From the NCBI GenBank assembly GCA_964624465.1, contig CAZUZD010000005.1, positions 1 to 62,237 of the forward strand: a stretch of 62,237 bases of DNA, given 5' to 3'. Under the pieces are notes generated by a model. The model was given only the letters and a program-made list of their open reading frames with translations. It did not search any database and was not told where the DNA came from. Positions 42,824-51,907 of the stretch are shown here, piece after piece. The translations under genes and the position numbers were made by a program. The stretch comes from CAZUZD01 sp964624465. GTDB taxonomy: Bacteria > Planctomycetota > Planctomycetia > Isosphaerales > Isosphaeraceae. Numbering within the stretch: position 1 is the stretch's first letter; each line of letters begins with the position of its first letter.

Positions 42824-44614
42824 CTAGGCCTCAGGCAGGGCGAAGGCCTGGCGGAGACAGCCGATGCCGTCGCGGCCGCGGGCGATGGCGGTGACGACGT
42901 TGATGCGGACCTCGCTGGTGTTGATCAGGGCAATGTTGATGTCCTGCTCGGCCAGGGCGCCGAACATGCGCAGGGCGACCCCGGTGTGCGTCCTCATGCC
43001 GACGCCGATGACCGAGAGCTTGGCCAGCTCACGCTCGACCTGGACCTGAGCGCCGGCGACGGCCTGGCGGGCGGCGTCGGCGGCGCGATCGGCCTCGGGG
43101 CGGGGGACGGTGAACGAGAGGTTCGTGATCCCGTCGCGGCCAGCGTCCTGGACGATCATGTCGACGAACACGCCGGCGCGGCCGATCTCCTGGAACACCC
43201 TGGCGGCGTGGCCGGGGGCGTCGGGCAGGTTCAGCAGGGTGACGCGGGCCTGGGTCTCGTCGAGCTCGACGCCCGAGATGACCAGATCCTCCATGCCGGG
43301 GGAGTCAAAGGCCCCCTGGCCGTCGTCGGTGGTGACCATGCCCGAGGCGGGCGAGGCGAGCCGACGCGGGATGAAGCCCGGGGGCAGCTCGCTCTCGACC
43401 TCGTGCAGCAGGAAGGCCCGGTGCACCGTGCGAAGCGCGGCCACGCCCTGGGCGCGATCGACCAGCACGCTGATCTTGATCTCGCTGGTCGTGATCATCT
43501 CCAGGTTGATGCCGGCGGCGGCCATGGCGTCGAACATGATGGTGGCGACGCCGGAGTGCGTGCGCATGCCCAGGCCGACGACGCTGATCTTGGCCGAGTC
43601 GCTGTCGTGCTCGACCCCGGCGGCACCGATGCTGCGGGCGGCCACGTCGGCCACAGCCAGGGTCTCGCGGAGGTCGCTGGCGGCGACGGTGAAGCTCACG
43701 TTCGTCGTGCCGTCGGTGGCGACGTTCTGCACGATCATGTCGACGACGATCTTCGCCCGGCCGATCTGGCGGAACAGCTCGTGCACCACACCGGGCCGGT
43801 CGGGAACGCCCATCACGGTGACGCGGGCCTCGTCCTTCAGGAGCGCCGCCCCCGTGACGCTGCGGCCGAGCCGGCGGGCGTCGGCCTCGCCGATGATCCA
43901 GGTGCCGGCCGCGTCGCTGAACGAGCTGCGGACGTGGATCGGGACGCCGTACTTCTTGGCGAACTCGATCGACCGCGAGTGCATCACGCCCGCGCCCAGG
44001 CTGGCCAGCTCGAGCATCTCGTCGTAGCTGATCCGGTCGATCTTGCGGGCCTCGGGCACGACCCGGGGGTCGGTGGTGTAGACGCCGTCGACGTCGGTGT
44101 AGATCTCGCAGGCGTCGGCCCCGAGCACGGCGGCCAGGGCGACGGCGGTGGTGTCCGAGCCGCCGCGGCCCAGGGTCGTGATGTTGTAATGCTCGTCGAC
44201 GCCCTGGAAGCCGGCGACGATGACGACCTTGCCCTCGTCGAGCGCCTGCACCATGCGATCGGTGTTGATGTTGCGGATGCGGGCCTTGGTGTGGAAGCTG
44301 TCAGTGACCAGGCCGATCTGGGCGCCGGTGAAGCTGATGGCGGGCACGCCCAGCTCCTGGATCGCCATGGCCATGAGCGCCACGCTCACCTGCTCGCCGG
44401 TCGAGAGGAGCATGTCCATCTCGCGGGCCGGCGGCTGCTCGCTGATCTCCCTGGCCAGCTCGATCAGCTCATCGGTCGTGTGGCCGCGCGCCGAGACGAC
44501 GACCACGACCTTGGCCCCCTTCTGGTGCGCCTGGATCGCCCGTCGCGCCGCGGCGAGGATCTTGTTGCTATCAGCAACGCTCGTTCCGCCAAACTTCTGG
44601 ACCAGCAGGGGCAC
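42824..44614 (-). CDS. lysC: Aspartate kinase with four ACT domains
   Basis: 596 residues. It phosphorylates aspartate, the first step toward lysine, methionine and threonine. The kinase half shows VQKFGGTSVAD, STGEQVSVALMA, GRGGSDTTAVALAA and TDVDGVYTTDPR. The C-terminal ~330 residues hold two ACT pairs, with parallel segments SVVGLGMRTHSGVA and SVIGVGMRTHTGVA plus matching IVVDMIVQN and VFVDMIVQD. Common bacterial enzymes have one pair (~400-450 aa); the doubled form occurs in cyanobacteria and some planctomycetes and implies extra allosteric control. It lies 82 nt downstream of the mutase-like gene in the hom operon. Confidence 0.96.
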   Translation of the reverse strand: MPLLVQKFGGTSVADSNKILAAARRAIQAHQKGAKVVVVVSARGHTTDELIELAREISEQPPAREMDMLLSTGEQVSVALMAMAIQELGVPAISFTGAQIGLVTDSFHTKARIRNINTDRMVQALDEGKVVIVAGFQGVDEHYNITTLGRGGSDTTAVALAAVLGADACEIYTDVDGVYTTDPRVVPEARKIDRISYDEMLELASLGAGVMHSRSIEFAKKYGVPIHVRSSFSDAAGTWIIGEADARRLGRSVTGAALLKDEARVTVMGVPDRPGVVHELFRQIGRAKIVVDMIVQNVATDGTTNVSFTVAASDLRETLAVADVAARSIGAAGVEHDSDSAKISVVGLGMRTHSGVATIMFDAMAAAGINLEMITTSEIKISVLVDRAQGVAALRTVHRAFLLHEVESELPPGFIPRRLASPASGMVTTDDGQGAFDSPGMEDLVISGVELDETQARVTLLNLPDAPGHAARVFQEIGRAGVFVDMIVQDAGRDGITNLSFTVPRPEADRAADAARQAVAGAQVQVERELAKLSVIGVGMRTHTGVALRMFGALAEQDINIALINTSEVRINVVTAIARGRDGIGCLRQAFALPEA

Positions 44615-44696
44615 GCTCGGAGCTCCTCAATCAAGGCGGTACGGACGGGGGAGAGAACTCAAGGTCAATTCCCGGGTCGATCGGCTCGGGCCAGCC

Positions 44697-45935
44697 TCAG
44701 CGGGCGAGCAGCCGGTCCATGAGCCGCCAGCCCTCGGGCAAGCTGGGTCCACCCGAGGCGCGGGCGGCGATCTCGTCGTAGGGTTGGCCGCTGGCGGCCA
44801 GGCCGGTGCCGGCCATGGCCCAGGGGACCGGGGCGCGGTCGTGGGCCCGGGTGCGGAGCATGGTCGAATGGTCGGGCGAGACGAGCAGCCGCCACTGGCC
44901 GCTCGCTTCGAGAGCCTTGCGGAGTGGTCCGACGATCTCGGAGTCGATCCGCTCGATGGCCTCGACCTTGGCGTCGGCGCGGCCCTCGTGGCTCGCCTCG
45001 TCGGGCGCCTCGACGTGGACGCAGACGATGTCGTGATCGGCCAGGGCCGCGATGCCGGACCGGCCCTTGGCGGCATAGTCGGTGTCGAGGTAGCCCGTGG
45101 CGCCCGGCACGTCGATCCGGTCCCAGCCCGCCAGCACGCCCACCCCGCGCACCAGGTCGACCGCCGAGAGGATCGCCCCGCGCAGGCCTCGCAGCGCCCG
45201 GAAATTCGGGAGGTTCGGGGCCTGGCCCTGGCCCCAGAGCCACACGGCGTTCGCGGGCCGATGGCCGGCGGCGATCCGGGCCCGGTTCACGGGGTGGTCG
45301 GCGATGACCTCGGAGCCGCGTCGCATCAGGGCGTCCAGGAACCCGCCGCCGGTCCCGCGCGGGCGGTGATCGTCGGCCGGCTGGTCGGGCACGTCGTGCG
45401 GCGGGGTCGTGACCAGGTCGGCCCCGAACGGCGAACGGCCGGCCCGACCACGCACGATCAGGAGGTTCCGGTACTGGACGCCGGGGTGGAACTCGATGGC
45501 GGCGACGGCCTCGAACCCCTCGGCCCCGCGGGCCACATCCAGCGTGACCGCCTGCCGCAGGGCCCCGATCAGCTCGGCGGCCTCCGGGCTGGAGATGTGG
45601 CCGGCGGTGAAGTCGGTCATCCGGCCGTCCTGGATGCACATGAGGTTGCAGCGCACGGCCCAGTCGTCGGGTCCGAGCGTATGCCCCATGGCGGCGGCCT
45701 CGAGCGGGGCGCGGCCGGTGTAGTAGCGCACCGGGTCGTAGCCGAAGAGGCTCAGGGTGGCCACGTCGCTGGCCGGCAGGAACCGGTCGGGGACGTTCGA
45801 GGAGAGCCCGAGCACGCCGTCGCGGGCGAGCCGGTCCATCTCGGGGGTACGGGCGGCCTGCAAGGGGGTGCGGCCCCCCAGGGAGGCCTGTGGTTCGTCG
45901 GCGGCGCCGTCGGGGATGACGATCGCGTACTTCAT
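44697..45935 (-). CDS. Cofactor-independent phosphoglycerate mutase-like; candidate homoserine kinase ThrB2
   Basis: 412-residue alkaline-phosphatase-superfamily protein of the archaeal-type aPGAM group. KYAIVIPDGAADEP and SDVATLSLFGYDP give metal and nucleophile positions, with VHVEAPDEASHEG and LVSPDHST later. Its place between hom and lysC is telling: paralogues of this family have been proposed as a non-homologous homoserine kinase (ThrB2), and no GHMK-type thrB is seen here. A glycolytic mutase cannot be excluded by sequence. 126 nt separates it from hom and 82 nt from lysC. Confidence 0.8.
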   Translation of the reverse strand: MKYAIVIPDGAADEPQASLGGRTPLQAARTPEMDRLARDGVLGLSSNVPDRFLPASDVATLSLFGYDPVRYYTGRAPLEAAAMGHTLGPDDWAVRCNLMCIQDGRMTDFTAGHISSPEAAELIGALRQAVTLDVARGAEGFEAVAAIEFHPGVQYRNLLIVRGRAGRSPFGADLVTTPPHDVPDQPADDHRPRGTGGGFLDALMRRGSEVIADHPVNRARIAAGHRPANAVWLWGQGQAPNLPNFRALRGLRGAILSAVDLVRGVGVLAGWDRIDVPGATGYLDTDYAAKGRSGIAALADHDIVCVHVEAPDEASHEGRADAKVEAIERIDSEIVGPLRKALEASGQWRLLVSPDHSTMLRTRAHDRAPVPWAMAGTGLAASGQPYDEIAARASGGPSLPEGWRLMDRLLAR

Positions 45936-46061
45936 CGGGGCACGTCCTGGCGACGGTCGGGAGGCGGGTTCCGGGAGTCGAGTCGGGGCGTCAGCGGGCG
46001 GCTGGGGGGTCGTTTTCGCGCGTCACTCCCGGGTCAATTCGGGAGGGATGCGCTCCGGTCG

Positions 46062-47375
46062 TCACTCCTCGACGGCCAGCCGGATGCTCGGGGCCCGCAC
46101 GACGTCGAGGCGGTCAATCTTGGCCAGCGCGGCGTCGAGCTCCGCCAGCACGGCATTGTGGGTCATGATGATCAGCGGCACGGGGGCGTCGGGTGCGTCC
46201 CCCTCGCCGGGATCGTGCTGGATCACGCTGGCGATGCTGATGCCGTGGATCGCCAGCGTCTGGGCAATCTGGGCCAGCACGCCGGGGCGGTCGGCGATGG
46301 TGAACCGCAGGTAGTGGCGGCCCCTGGCCAGCTCGGCCGGCGCCAGGGGCAGGGTCTCGGCCGACCCGTCCCAGAGGCGCTGGACCGCGAAGGTGGCCCG
46401 GGCGCGGCCGACGGCCACGTCGATCAGATCGCCCACGACGGCCGACGCGGTCGGCAGGGCGCCGGCGCCCCGGCCAGAAAAGAGGGTGTCGCCCACGGCG
46501 TCGCCCACCACCTGGATGGCGTTGTACGGGCCGGCGACCTCGGCCAGCGGCGTGCCGTGCCGCACCAGTGTCGGGGCCACCGACAGCTCCAGGCCGGCCG
46601 CCTGGAGCCGGGCCTTGGCCAGCAGCTTGATCGAGTAACCCAGCTCGCCAGCATAACGGATGTCGGCCGAGTGCAGGGCGTCGATGCCCCGGCGCGGGAT
46701 GCTGACGGTCTTCACGCCGGTGCCGAAGGCGAGCTGCGCCAGCACGGCCAGCTTGTGCGCGGTGTCGGTGCCGTCGACGTCGAGCGTCGGGTCGGCCTCG
46801 GCGTAGCCCAGCTCCTGCGCCTTCTTGAGGGCGACCTCGTACGAGAGGCCCTCGCGAGTCATCGCCGTGAGGATGAAGTTGCAGGTGCCGTTGACGATGG
46901 CCGCCAGGCTCTGGACCTGGTTGGCGGCCAGGCCCACGGACAGGGCCTGGATGATCGGGATGCCGCCACCGACGGCCCCCTCGAACGAGACGGTGCGGCC
47001 ATGCTGGCGGGCGGCGGCGAAGACCTCATCGCCGTGCTCGGCCAGCAGCGCCTTGTTGGCGGTGACCACGTCCTTCCCGGCGGCCAGTGCGGCCAGCACC
47101 GCGGAGCGGGCGGGCTCGAGCCCGCCCATCAGTTCCACGACGATCTCGACGGAGCGGTCCTCGACCACCTCGCGCCAGTCGGTGGTGATCCGATCGGTGG
47201 GGACTCGACCGCTGCGACTCTTGTGGAGGTCGCGCACGGCAACCCGCACGATCTCAATCGGCCGCCCGGCGCGACGCGCGATCCGCTCCGCTGCCTCGTC
47301 GAGGAGCCGAGCCACCCCGCCACCGACGGTCCCCAGCCCCAGAACTCCGATTCGCAGGACGCCATCCGCCGCCAT
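46062..47375 (-). CDS. hom: Homoserine dehydrogenase
   Basis: 437 residues. It reduces aspartate semialdehyde to homoserine. The NAD(P) motif GVLGLGTVGGGVARLL is followed by ANKALLAEHGDE, FEGAVGGGIPII, VNGTCNFILTAM and ELGYAEADPTLDVDGTDTAHKL, which contains the catalytic region. A C-terminal ACT domain (RFTIADRPGVLAQIA) should give threonine feedback control. The start is ATG at 47375. A good promoter lies 58 nt upstream, and mutase-like and lysC genes follow on the same strand, so this is the first gene of the branch-point operon. Confidence 0.96.
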   Translation of the reverse strand: MAADGVLRIGVLGLGTVGGGVARLLDEAAERIARRAGRPIEIVRVAVRDLHKSRSGRVPTDRITTDWREVVEDRSVEIVVELMGGLEPARSAVLAALAAGKDVVTANKALLAEHGDEVFAAARQHGRTVSFEGAVGGGIPIIQALSVGLAANQVQSLAAIVNGTCNFILTAMTREGLSYEVALKKAQELGYAEADPTLDVDGTDTAHKLAVLAQLAFGTGVKTVSIPRRGIDALHSADIRYAGELGYSIKLLAKARLQAAGLELSVAPTLVRHGTPLAEVAGPYNAIQVVGDAVGDTLFSGRGAGALPTASAVVGDLIDVAVGRARATFAVQRLWDGSAETLPLAPAELARGRHYLRFTIADRPGVLAQIAQTLAIHGISIASVIQHDPGEGDAPDAPVPLIIMTHNAVLAELDAALAKIDRLDVVRAPSIRLAVEE

Positions 47376-47432
47376 CGTGGCCGCCGCCTCTCAACCGGGT
47401 GTCGCCGCCGTCGCGGCCTCGGGAAACGTCCC

Positions 47433-47461
47433 AAATTAGCCCATCTCGCCCGCGGTCGCAA
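47433..47461 (-). promoter_or_regulatory. Promoter of the hom-thrB2-lysC operon
   Basis: On the minus strand TTGCGA (47461-47456), exactly 17 nt, then TAATTT (47438-47433). It is the best-placed promoter in the window, 58 nt upstream of the hom ATG. Confidence 0.55.
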
Positions 47462-47647
47462 CTCGGCCGCCGCACGCCTGGGGGGCGATTGGCCAGAGAT
47501 CGAAGTCTTAAGAGTTTTGCACGTTGAGCGTTATGGCGATTGGTGCGGTGCGGTCACCGGTGCCGGGCACGAGCGACGTGGAGGAGGCCGGACTGGCCGG
47601 TGTCCTACAATCGGACCGGGCTGGCCGCCTCGGCGACCTGATTCCGG

Positions 47648-47676
47648 TTGTCGGGTTTGGACGATTGTTCTACATT
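47648..47676 (+). promoter_or_regulatory. Promoter of the HlyD-type gene
   Basis: TTGTCG (47648-47653), 17 nt, TACATT (47671-47676). It gives a leader of about 130 nt before the ATG at 47812. Confidence 0.45.
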
Positions 47677-47811
47677 GGCGAAGCCTTCCAGCGCATGAGA
47701 GCCGGCCCGCCCAGGGCCGGAGGGGCGTTCGGCCAATCGACGGGCCGGCGGTTTTCACGCCGCCGACGTCGGGGCCCGCCCACATCCGATTCACCCAGGG
47801 GTAGACGAGCG

Positions 47812-49404
47812 ATGACCCCCACACCAAGCCGTGGGCGCCGATGGGCTCGACTCGGCGTCAGTGCGATGATCCTGCCGACGCTGATCACCGGCGGATTCTT
47901 CGCGGTCCGGCACTACCGGGCCGTCCACCAGACCTTCGAGGATTTGCCGCGGGCGGTGGCCCAGCGGGTGCAGCTCAAGAAGTCGATCAACGCGTTCGGG
48001 CAGCTCGAATGCGCCAAGAAGACCCTGATCGAGTGTGAACTCGAGGGCCTGGCGGTCTACGGCCGCACCGGCGCCCTGGTGGCCAGCGGCGCCTCGACGA
48101 TCATCGAGCTGATCCCCGAAGGCACGATGGCCAAGAGGGGCGATGTGCTGGCACGCCTCGACTCCTCGGAGTACGAGGAGCTGGTCCGCCAGCAAGAGAT
48201 CAAGGTGATGGAGGCCAAGGCCGACGCCGAGAAGTCGCGGCTGAGCCTCAACGCCGCCCGGCTCCGGCTGCGCGAGTACCAGGAGGGGTCGCTGGAGCAG
48301 ACCCGCGACATCTATCGCTCCCGGCTCACGATCCTGGAGGCCGACCGCAATCGCCAGGTTGACCGGCTGAGCTGGTCGGAGCGGATGCTGCGACACGGCT
48401 ACATCTCCGAGGGTCAGATCATCCGCGAGCGGATGTCGATGGAGCGGACGCAGATCGACCTCCGGAAGGCCAAGTTCCAGTCGGAGACGCTGGAGAAGTA
48501 CTCGGCGCCCATGATCATCTGGCGGCTCCAGGCGGCCGTGCAGTCGCTGGAGTTCGACCTCAGCTTCCAGGAGCTGCGGGTCCAGCGGGTGGTCGGGCAG
48601 CTCAACAAGCTCAAGAATCAGGTCGAGGCCTGCACGATCCGCGCGCCGCACGATGGCCAGGTCATCTACGCCAATGCCCCCGACGACGACCCGCGAATCG
48701 AGCCGGGCGCGGTGGTTCGGCAGAAGATGGACCTGTTCTATTTGCCCGACTTCTCGGACATGGAAGTGCACACCATGATCCACGAGTCGATCATCGACCG
48801 CGTGGCCGAGGGGATGCCGGCCCTGGTGCGGCTGGAGGCGCTGCCGCAGTACCGCCTGGAAGGGCGCGTCGTCGGCATCTCCACCCTGCCGTTCCAGCCG
48901 AAGAACAGCCGGGCGGGCAACGATGTCAAGCACTTCATCGCCAAGGTGCGGCTCGACCATGTGCCGCCGAGGGTCATGCCCGGCATGACGGCCGAGGTCG
49001 AGATCATCCGCGATCTCAAGCCCGATGCCCTCACGGTGCCGTCCTCGGCGGTGACAGTCGAGTCGGGTCACGAGGTCTGCTACGTCGCCACGGCCGATGG
49101 CCTGGACCGTCGCGCCGTCGAGGCGATCCCCGGCGATCGCGACCGGGTCGAGATCACCGCCGGCCTGGTCGAAGGCGAGGAGGTCATCCTCGAGCCCAGC
49201 CGGCTGGAGGGCCGCCCCGCGGCGCTGGCGCTCGACGGGCCGGCGCCCGTGCTCGACATGGTCGGCGAGACCCTGCCACTGACGACTGGCGTGGCGGCCT
49301 CCCCGCCCTCGCCGGCCATGACGACCGCACACGCCATCAGCGTCGGGATCCAGGCCACTCCCGGTTCGCACGATGGCACGGGTTCCAGCGGTGGCGCGCA
49401 TTGA
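47812..49404 (+). CDS. HlyD/RND-type periplasmic adaptor protein
   Basis: 530-residue membrane-fusion protein. An N-terminal anchor (about residues 12-32) is followed by a lipoyl-like half (IIELIPEGTMAKRGDVLARLD), a long alpha-helical hairpin (about 120-250, rich in Glu/Arg/Lys heptads), the second lipoyl half (CTIRAPHDGQVIYA) and a beta-barrel region (VPPRVMPGMTAEVEI). A Ser/Thr/Gly-rich tail of about 50 residues ends it. Such adaptors link an inner-membrane pump or ABC transporter to an outer component, but no transporter gene is adjacent. The next gene is a small membrane protein. ATG at 47812 is preceded by AGGGG 10 nt upstream. Confidence 0.85.
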   Translation: MTPTPSRGRRWARLGVSAMILPTLITGGFFAVRHYRAVHQTFEDLPRAVAQRVQLKKSINAFGQLECAKKTLIECELEGLAVYGRTGALVASGASTIIELIPEGTMAKRGDVLARLDSSEYEELVRQQEIKVMEAKADAEKSRLSLNAARLRLREYQEGSLEQTRDIYRSRLTILEADRNRQVDRLSWSERMLRHGYISEGQIIRERMSMERTQIDLRKAKFQSETLEKYSAPMIIWRLQAAVQSLEFDLSFQELRVQRVVGQLNKLKNQVEACTIRAPHDGQVIYANAPDDDPRIEPGAVVRQKMDLFYLPDFSDMEVHTMIHESIIDRVAEGMPALVRLEALPQYRLEGRVVGISTLPFQPKNSRAGNDVKHFIAKVRLDHVPPRVMPGMTAEVEIIRDLKPDALTVPSSAVTVESGHEVCYVATADGLDRRAVEAIPGDRDRVEITAGLVEGEEVILEPSRLEGRPAALALDGPAPVLDMVGETLPLTTGVAASPPSPAMTTAHAISVGIQATPGSHDGTGSSGGAH

Positions 49405-49553
49405 GCAGGCGCTGCCACAACGGGCGGTGGACTCGGGCTGAATCGCGGCCCGGGTCCGTGCCGAAGCTCAGACCGGTGGGATCTCGAACGAGCATCCCCC
49501 GGCCCCCCAGGGGGCCATTCTGAGCGATTGGGCCCCCGGGACAGCACACCCTC

Positions 49554-50090
49554 ATGGCTGCGTCGTCGAAGCGATCGGCCACCGCCGCCGCCCCGAGCCG
49601 CTCGGGCGGTGCGATGGCCAGCACCCCGCTGGTCAATGCCGCCCTCGTGGCCGGCGCCGTGGCCTACGGCACCTGGCTGCTGGTCAGTCGCGGTCGCCTC
49701 ACCTGGCCGCCCACCGAGCTGCTCGGCAATGCGTACACCCTGGCCGGCAGCCTGGGCCTGATCGGCCCGATCCTGCTGGCCCGCCGCGAGCGTTCCGAGG
49801 GCGGGCTCGGCGAGCTGGTGTGGATGACCGGCGGCCTGCTGATCTGGGTCTTTGACCTGGCCGCCGTGGCCCGCGGCGGGGCCCGCGGGCTGTCGTGGGC
49901 CACGCCCATCGGGATGCAGACGATGGGGCTGACCATCCTGGCCGTGATGCTCGCCGGCACCCGGTTGCTGGGCGTGGGTCGCTCGTGGGCCTGGACCAAC
50001 GTGGTTGGCTGGGGGCTAGGCCTGTTCTGGGTGCTGATGGGGCTGGGGACGCTGCTGCCGCCGGGGGTGGGACTGGCTCCGGTGCGCTGA
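49554..50090 (+). CDS. Small integral membrane protein of unknown function
   Basis: 178 residues with five predicted transmembrane segments after a Ser/Ala-rich cytoplasmic start: VNAALVAGAVAYGTWLLV, LAGSLGLIGPILLA, LVWMTGGLLIWVFDLAAVA, TMGLTILAVMLAGTRLL and VVGWGLGLFWVLMGLGTLL. I recognise no family. It follows the HlyD-type gene by 149 nt on the same strand, with a small hairpin (49501-49516) between, so cotranscription is uncertain. Confidence 0.7.
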   Translation: MAASSKRSATAAAPSRSGGAMASTPLVNAALVAGAVAYGTWLLVSRGRLTWPPTELLGNAYTLAGSLGLIGPILLARRERSEGGLGELVWMTGGLLIWVFDLAAVARGGARGLSWATPIGMQTMGLTILAVMLAGTRLLGVGRSWAWTNVVGWGLGLFWVLMGLGTLLPPGVGLAPVR

Positions 50091-50121
50091 GCGGCGACCG
50101 GCCCGCCTCGGCCGCCGGTCC

Positions 50122-50150
50122 TTGACGGTCGCGCGGGCGATGAGTAGCCT
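50122..50150 (+). promoter_or_regulatory. Candidate promoter of the DUF4190-like gene
   Basis: TTGACG (50122-50127), 17 nt, TAGCCT (50145-50150). Strong -35, weak -10. It lies about 240 nt upstream of the GTG start. Confidence 0.38.
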
Positions 50151-50387
50151 CAAATCGAGCGATTCTGCGACCCGACCACGGCCCGTGCCGGCCCTCTCCT
50201 CGCCCTGATTCTCCCTCATCGACGGCCCCGGTTGGACGGTCCTCGTGGAACGGGCCCGGATGGGTCCGCGGTCCCCGCAGCGCTCGGGTTCCCGCAATTG
50301 CTGCCCGGTGGCCAGGGCAACCGCCCGCGCCGGAGCCCCTCGCGGGCCTCCGAACTCTCCTCCTCGTTCCCTTCCGGAGTCTGCACC

Positions 50388-51203
50388 GTGGCGATCGACC
50401 CGCATGCCCCGCCGGACCGGCCCCTGGCCGCGTTCTCGACCGCCGGGTCGGTGATCGAGAATGAGATCTCCAGCTATCGCGCCGTCAGCCGGCTGGCCGT
50501 GCTCAGCCTGGCCTGCGGCCTGCTCAGCATCCTGTCATTCGCCAACTTCGGATTCCTGATCCCGGCGGTGCTGGCGGTGGTGGTCGGGGTGATCGCCCTG
50601 CGGCGGATCGCCCGGCAGCCATTGACCCTGACCGGGACGGCGATCGCCCAGGCCGGTATCGTCCTGGGGCTGATGTGCGGCCTGTCGTCGGTCACGATCG
50701 ACCAGGTCTCCAACGCCCTGCTCAAGCGGCGGGCGACGGCGTTCGTGCAGGGTGAGATCATCCCCGTCATCAATGACGCCAAGCTCGACGACGCCCTCTG
50801 GTTCAAGACCCCGCCCGATGAGCGCCGGGGGATGACGCCCGAGCAGGTGCGGCAGAAGCTCCAGGCGTCCAACAGTGACCCATTCGTGTTCGAGATGGTC
50901 GCCGGCCAGATCGCCAAGCTCACCGGCCGGGTCATCAAGGAGAAGGGGACCGCCGTCCGCTTCCTGCGGATCGAGAGTTCGGGCTACGACGGCACGACCC
51001 CGGTCGTCCTGGCCGTCCTGGCCGTCGATCATCCCGAGGGGGACAGCCACAAGCATGCCGAGGGCGACGACCTCGCCGCCGTGGTGATCCGGAGCAAGGA
51101 GGGGTCGAACCAGGCCTGGTGGGTCAGCGACTACCTGTACCCCTACAAGCCCAACTCCTACGTCGAGAAGATCGAGGCCCCGGACCACGGCCACGACCAT
51201 TGA
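50388..51203 (+). CDS. DUF4190-like membrane protein
   Basis: 271 residues starting at GTG 50388, which has GGAG 8 nt upstream; the open frame extends to 50232. A short cytoplasmic part with SYRAVSRLAVLSLACGLLS leads into two transmembrane segments with the small-protein motif ALRRIARQPLTLTGTAIAQAG, as in DUF4190 proteins. The C-terminal ~150 residues form a soluble domain ending in a His/Asp-rich tail (APDHGHDH) that could bind metal. Function unknown. It is convergent with queD and ends at a strong hairpin. Confidence 0.75.
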   Translation: MAIDPHAPPDRPLAAFSTAGSVIENEISSYRAVSRLAVLSLACGLLSILSFANFGFLIPAVLAVVVGVIALRRIARQPLTLTGTAIAQAGIVLGLMCGLSSVTIDQVSNALLKRRATAFVQGEIIPVINDAKLDDALWFKTPPDERRGMTPEQVRQKLQASNSDPFVFEMVAGQIAKLTGRVIKEKGTAVRFLRIESSGYDGTTPVVLAVLAVDHPEGDSHKHAEGDDLAAVVIRSKEGSNQAWWVSDYLYPYKPNSYVEKIEAPDHGHDH

Positions 51204-51209
51204 TCCGCA

Positions 51210-51243
51210 CCGCCCGGGGCCGCAGGGCGCGGCCCCCGGGCGG
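51210..51243. terminator. Bidirectional hairpin between the DUF4190-like gene and queD
   Basis: Arms 51210-51223 and 51229-51243 pair over 14 bp with one extra C, around a 5-nt loop. It fills almost the whole 45-nt gap between the two stop codons. Confidence 0.8.
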
Positions 51244-51248
51244 ACGTT

Positions 51249-51659
51249 TCAGCGATCCGGGCCCGTGTACCGGGCCGAGCAGCGCGGGGTCTCCCAGAGC
51301 GTGACCTCGACGACCGGCAGGCCCGCCTCGCGGCTGTAGTCGAAGATCAGCCGGGCGATGTTCTCGGCCGTGGGGTTCTCGGCCATCACGAAGACGCGCT
51401 CGCCCCGCTCCAGGAGCAGGGGCAGGAGCGGATCGTCCTGGCAGAGCAGCAGGTTGTGGTCGAGGTGCTCATCGATCCAGGCCTGCACCGATTGCTTGAT
51501 GTCGACGAAGTCGATGAGCATGCCCCGCTCGTCGAGCTCGGGGGCCTCGACGGTGATCAGCACGCGACCGTTGTGGCCATGCAGGTGTCGGCACTTGCCG
51601 CTGTAACGGATCAGGCGATGGCCGTAACAGAAGTCGATCTCGCGGGTCACGCGGTACAT
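51249..51659 (-). CDS. queD: 6-carboxy-tetrahydropterin synthase / PTPS family
   Basis: 136-residue zinc enzyme of the 6-pyruvoyltetrahydropterin synthase family. The motif CxxxHGH is present as C23-R-H-L-H27-G-H29, with H14 as third zinc ligand, and TLWETP closes the active site. This motif is the mark of QueD, which makes the preQ0 precursor of queuosine. tgt lies 1.7 kb away, supporting that role. queC, queE and queF are not in the window. The ATG at 51659 starts MYRVTREIDF; the open frame extends upstream to 51818 without homology. Confidence 0.9.
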   Translation of the reverse strand: MYRVTREIDFCYGHRLIRYSGKCRHLHGHNGRVLITVEAPELDERGMLIDFVDIKQSVQAWIDEHLDHNLLLCQDDPLLPLLLERGERVFVMAENPTAENIARLIFDYSREAGLPVVEVTLWETPRCSARYTGPDR

Positions 51660-51790
51660 GGGCAGGTCGGCATCGCTGGGTTCGAGGGGTGGGCCGCCGT
51701 GGGGCGGCCTCAGGGGGGCCGGCCGGCCGATCCGGACCATCTTAGGCGACGCACCCAGGCCGGGGCAATCGGGCCGACGGCGGGGTCGGC

Positions 51791-51818
51791 TTGCGTCGCG
51801 GCCCGTTCGTAGTATCAT
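51791..51818 (+). promoter_or_regulatory. Promoter of the TPR/alpha-CTD gene
   Basis: TTGCGT (51791-51796), 16 nt, TATCAT (51813-51818). The leader to the ATG at 51908 is about 80 nt. Confidence 0.5.
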
Positions 51819-51907
51819 GATTGACTTGCCTCGACGGACCCCAGGAACCTGAACGGCCCGGCCGGCGGGGTCCGTCGCTGCGTGCCAGAGGCGTGAGGGA
51901 TAGAGTT

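Larger units (their letters stand above)
47376..47811. other. Divergent intergenic region (436 nt) between hom and the HlyD gene
   Basis: It holds the hom promoter (minus strand) and a candidate promoter for the HlyD-type gene (plus strand), listed separately. Between them is a second -10-like TACAAT (47606-47611, +) without a -35. No ORF with convincing codon use is seen, although the frame of the downstream gene is open back to 47524. Confidence 0.5.
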
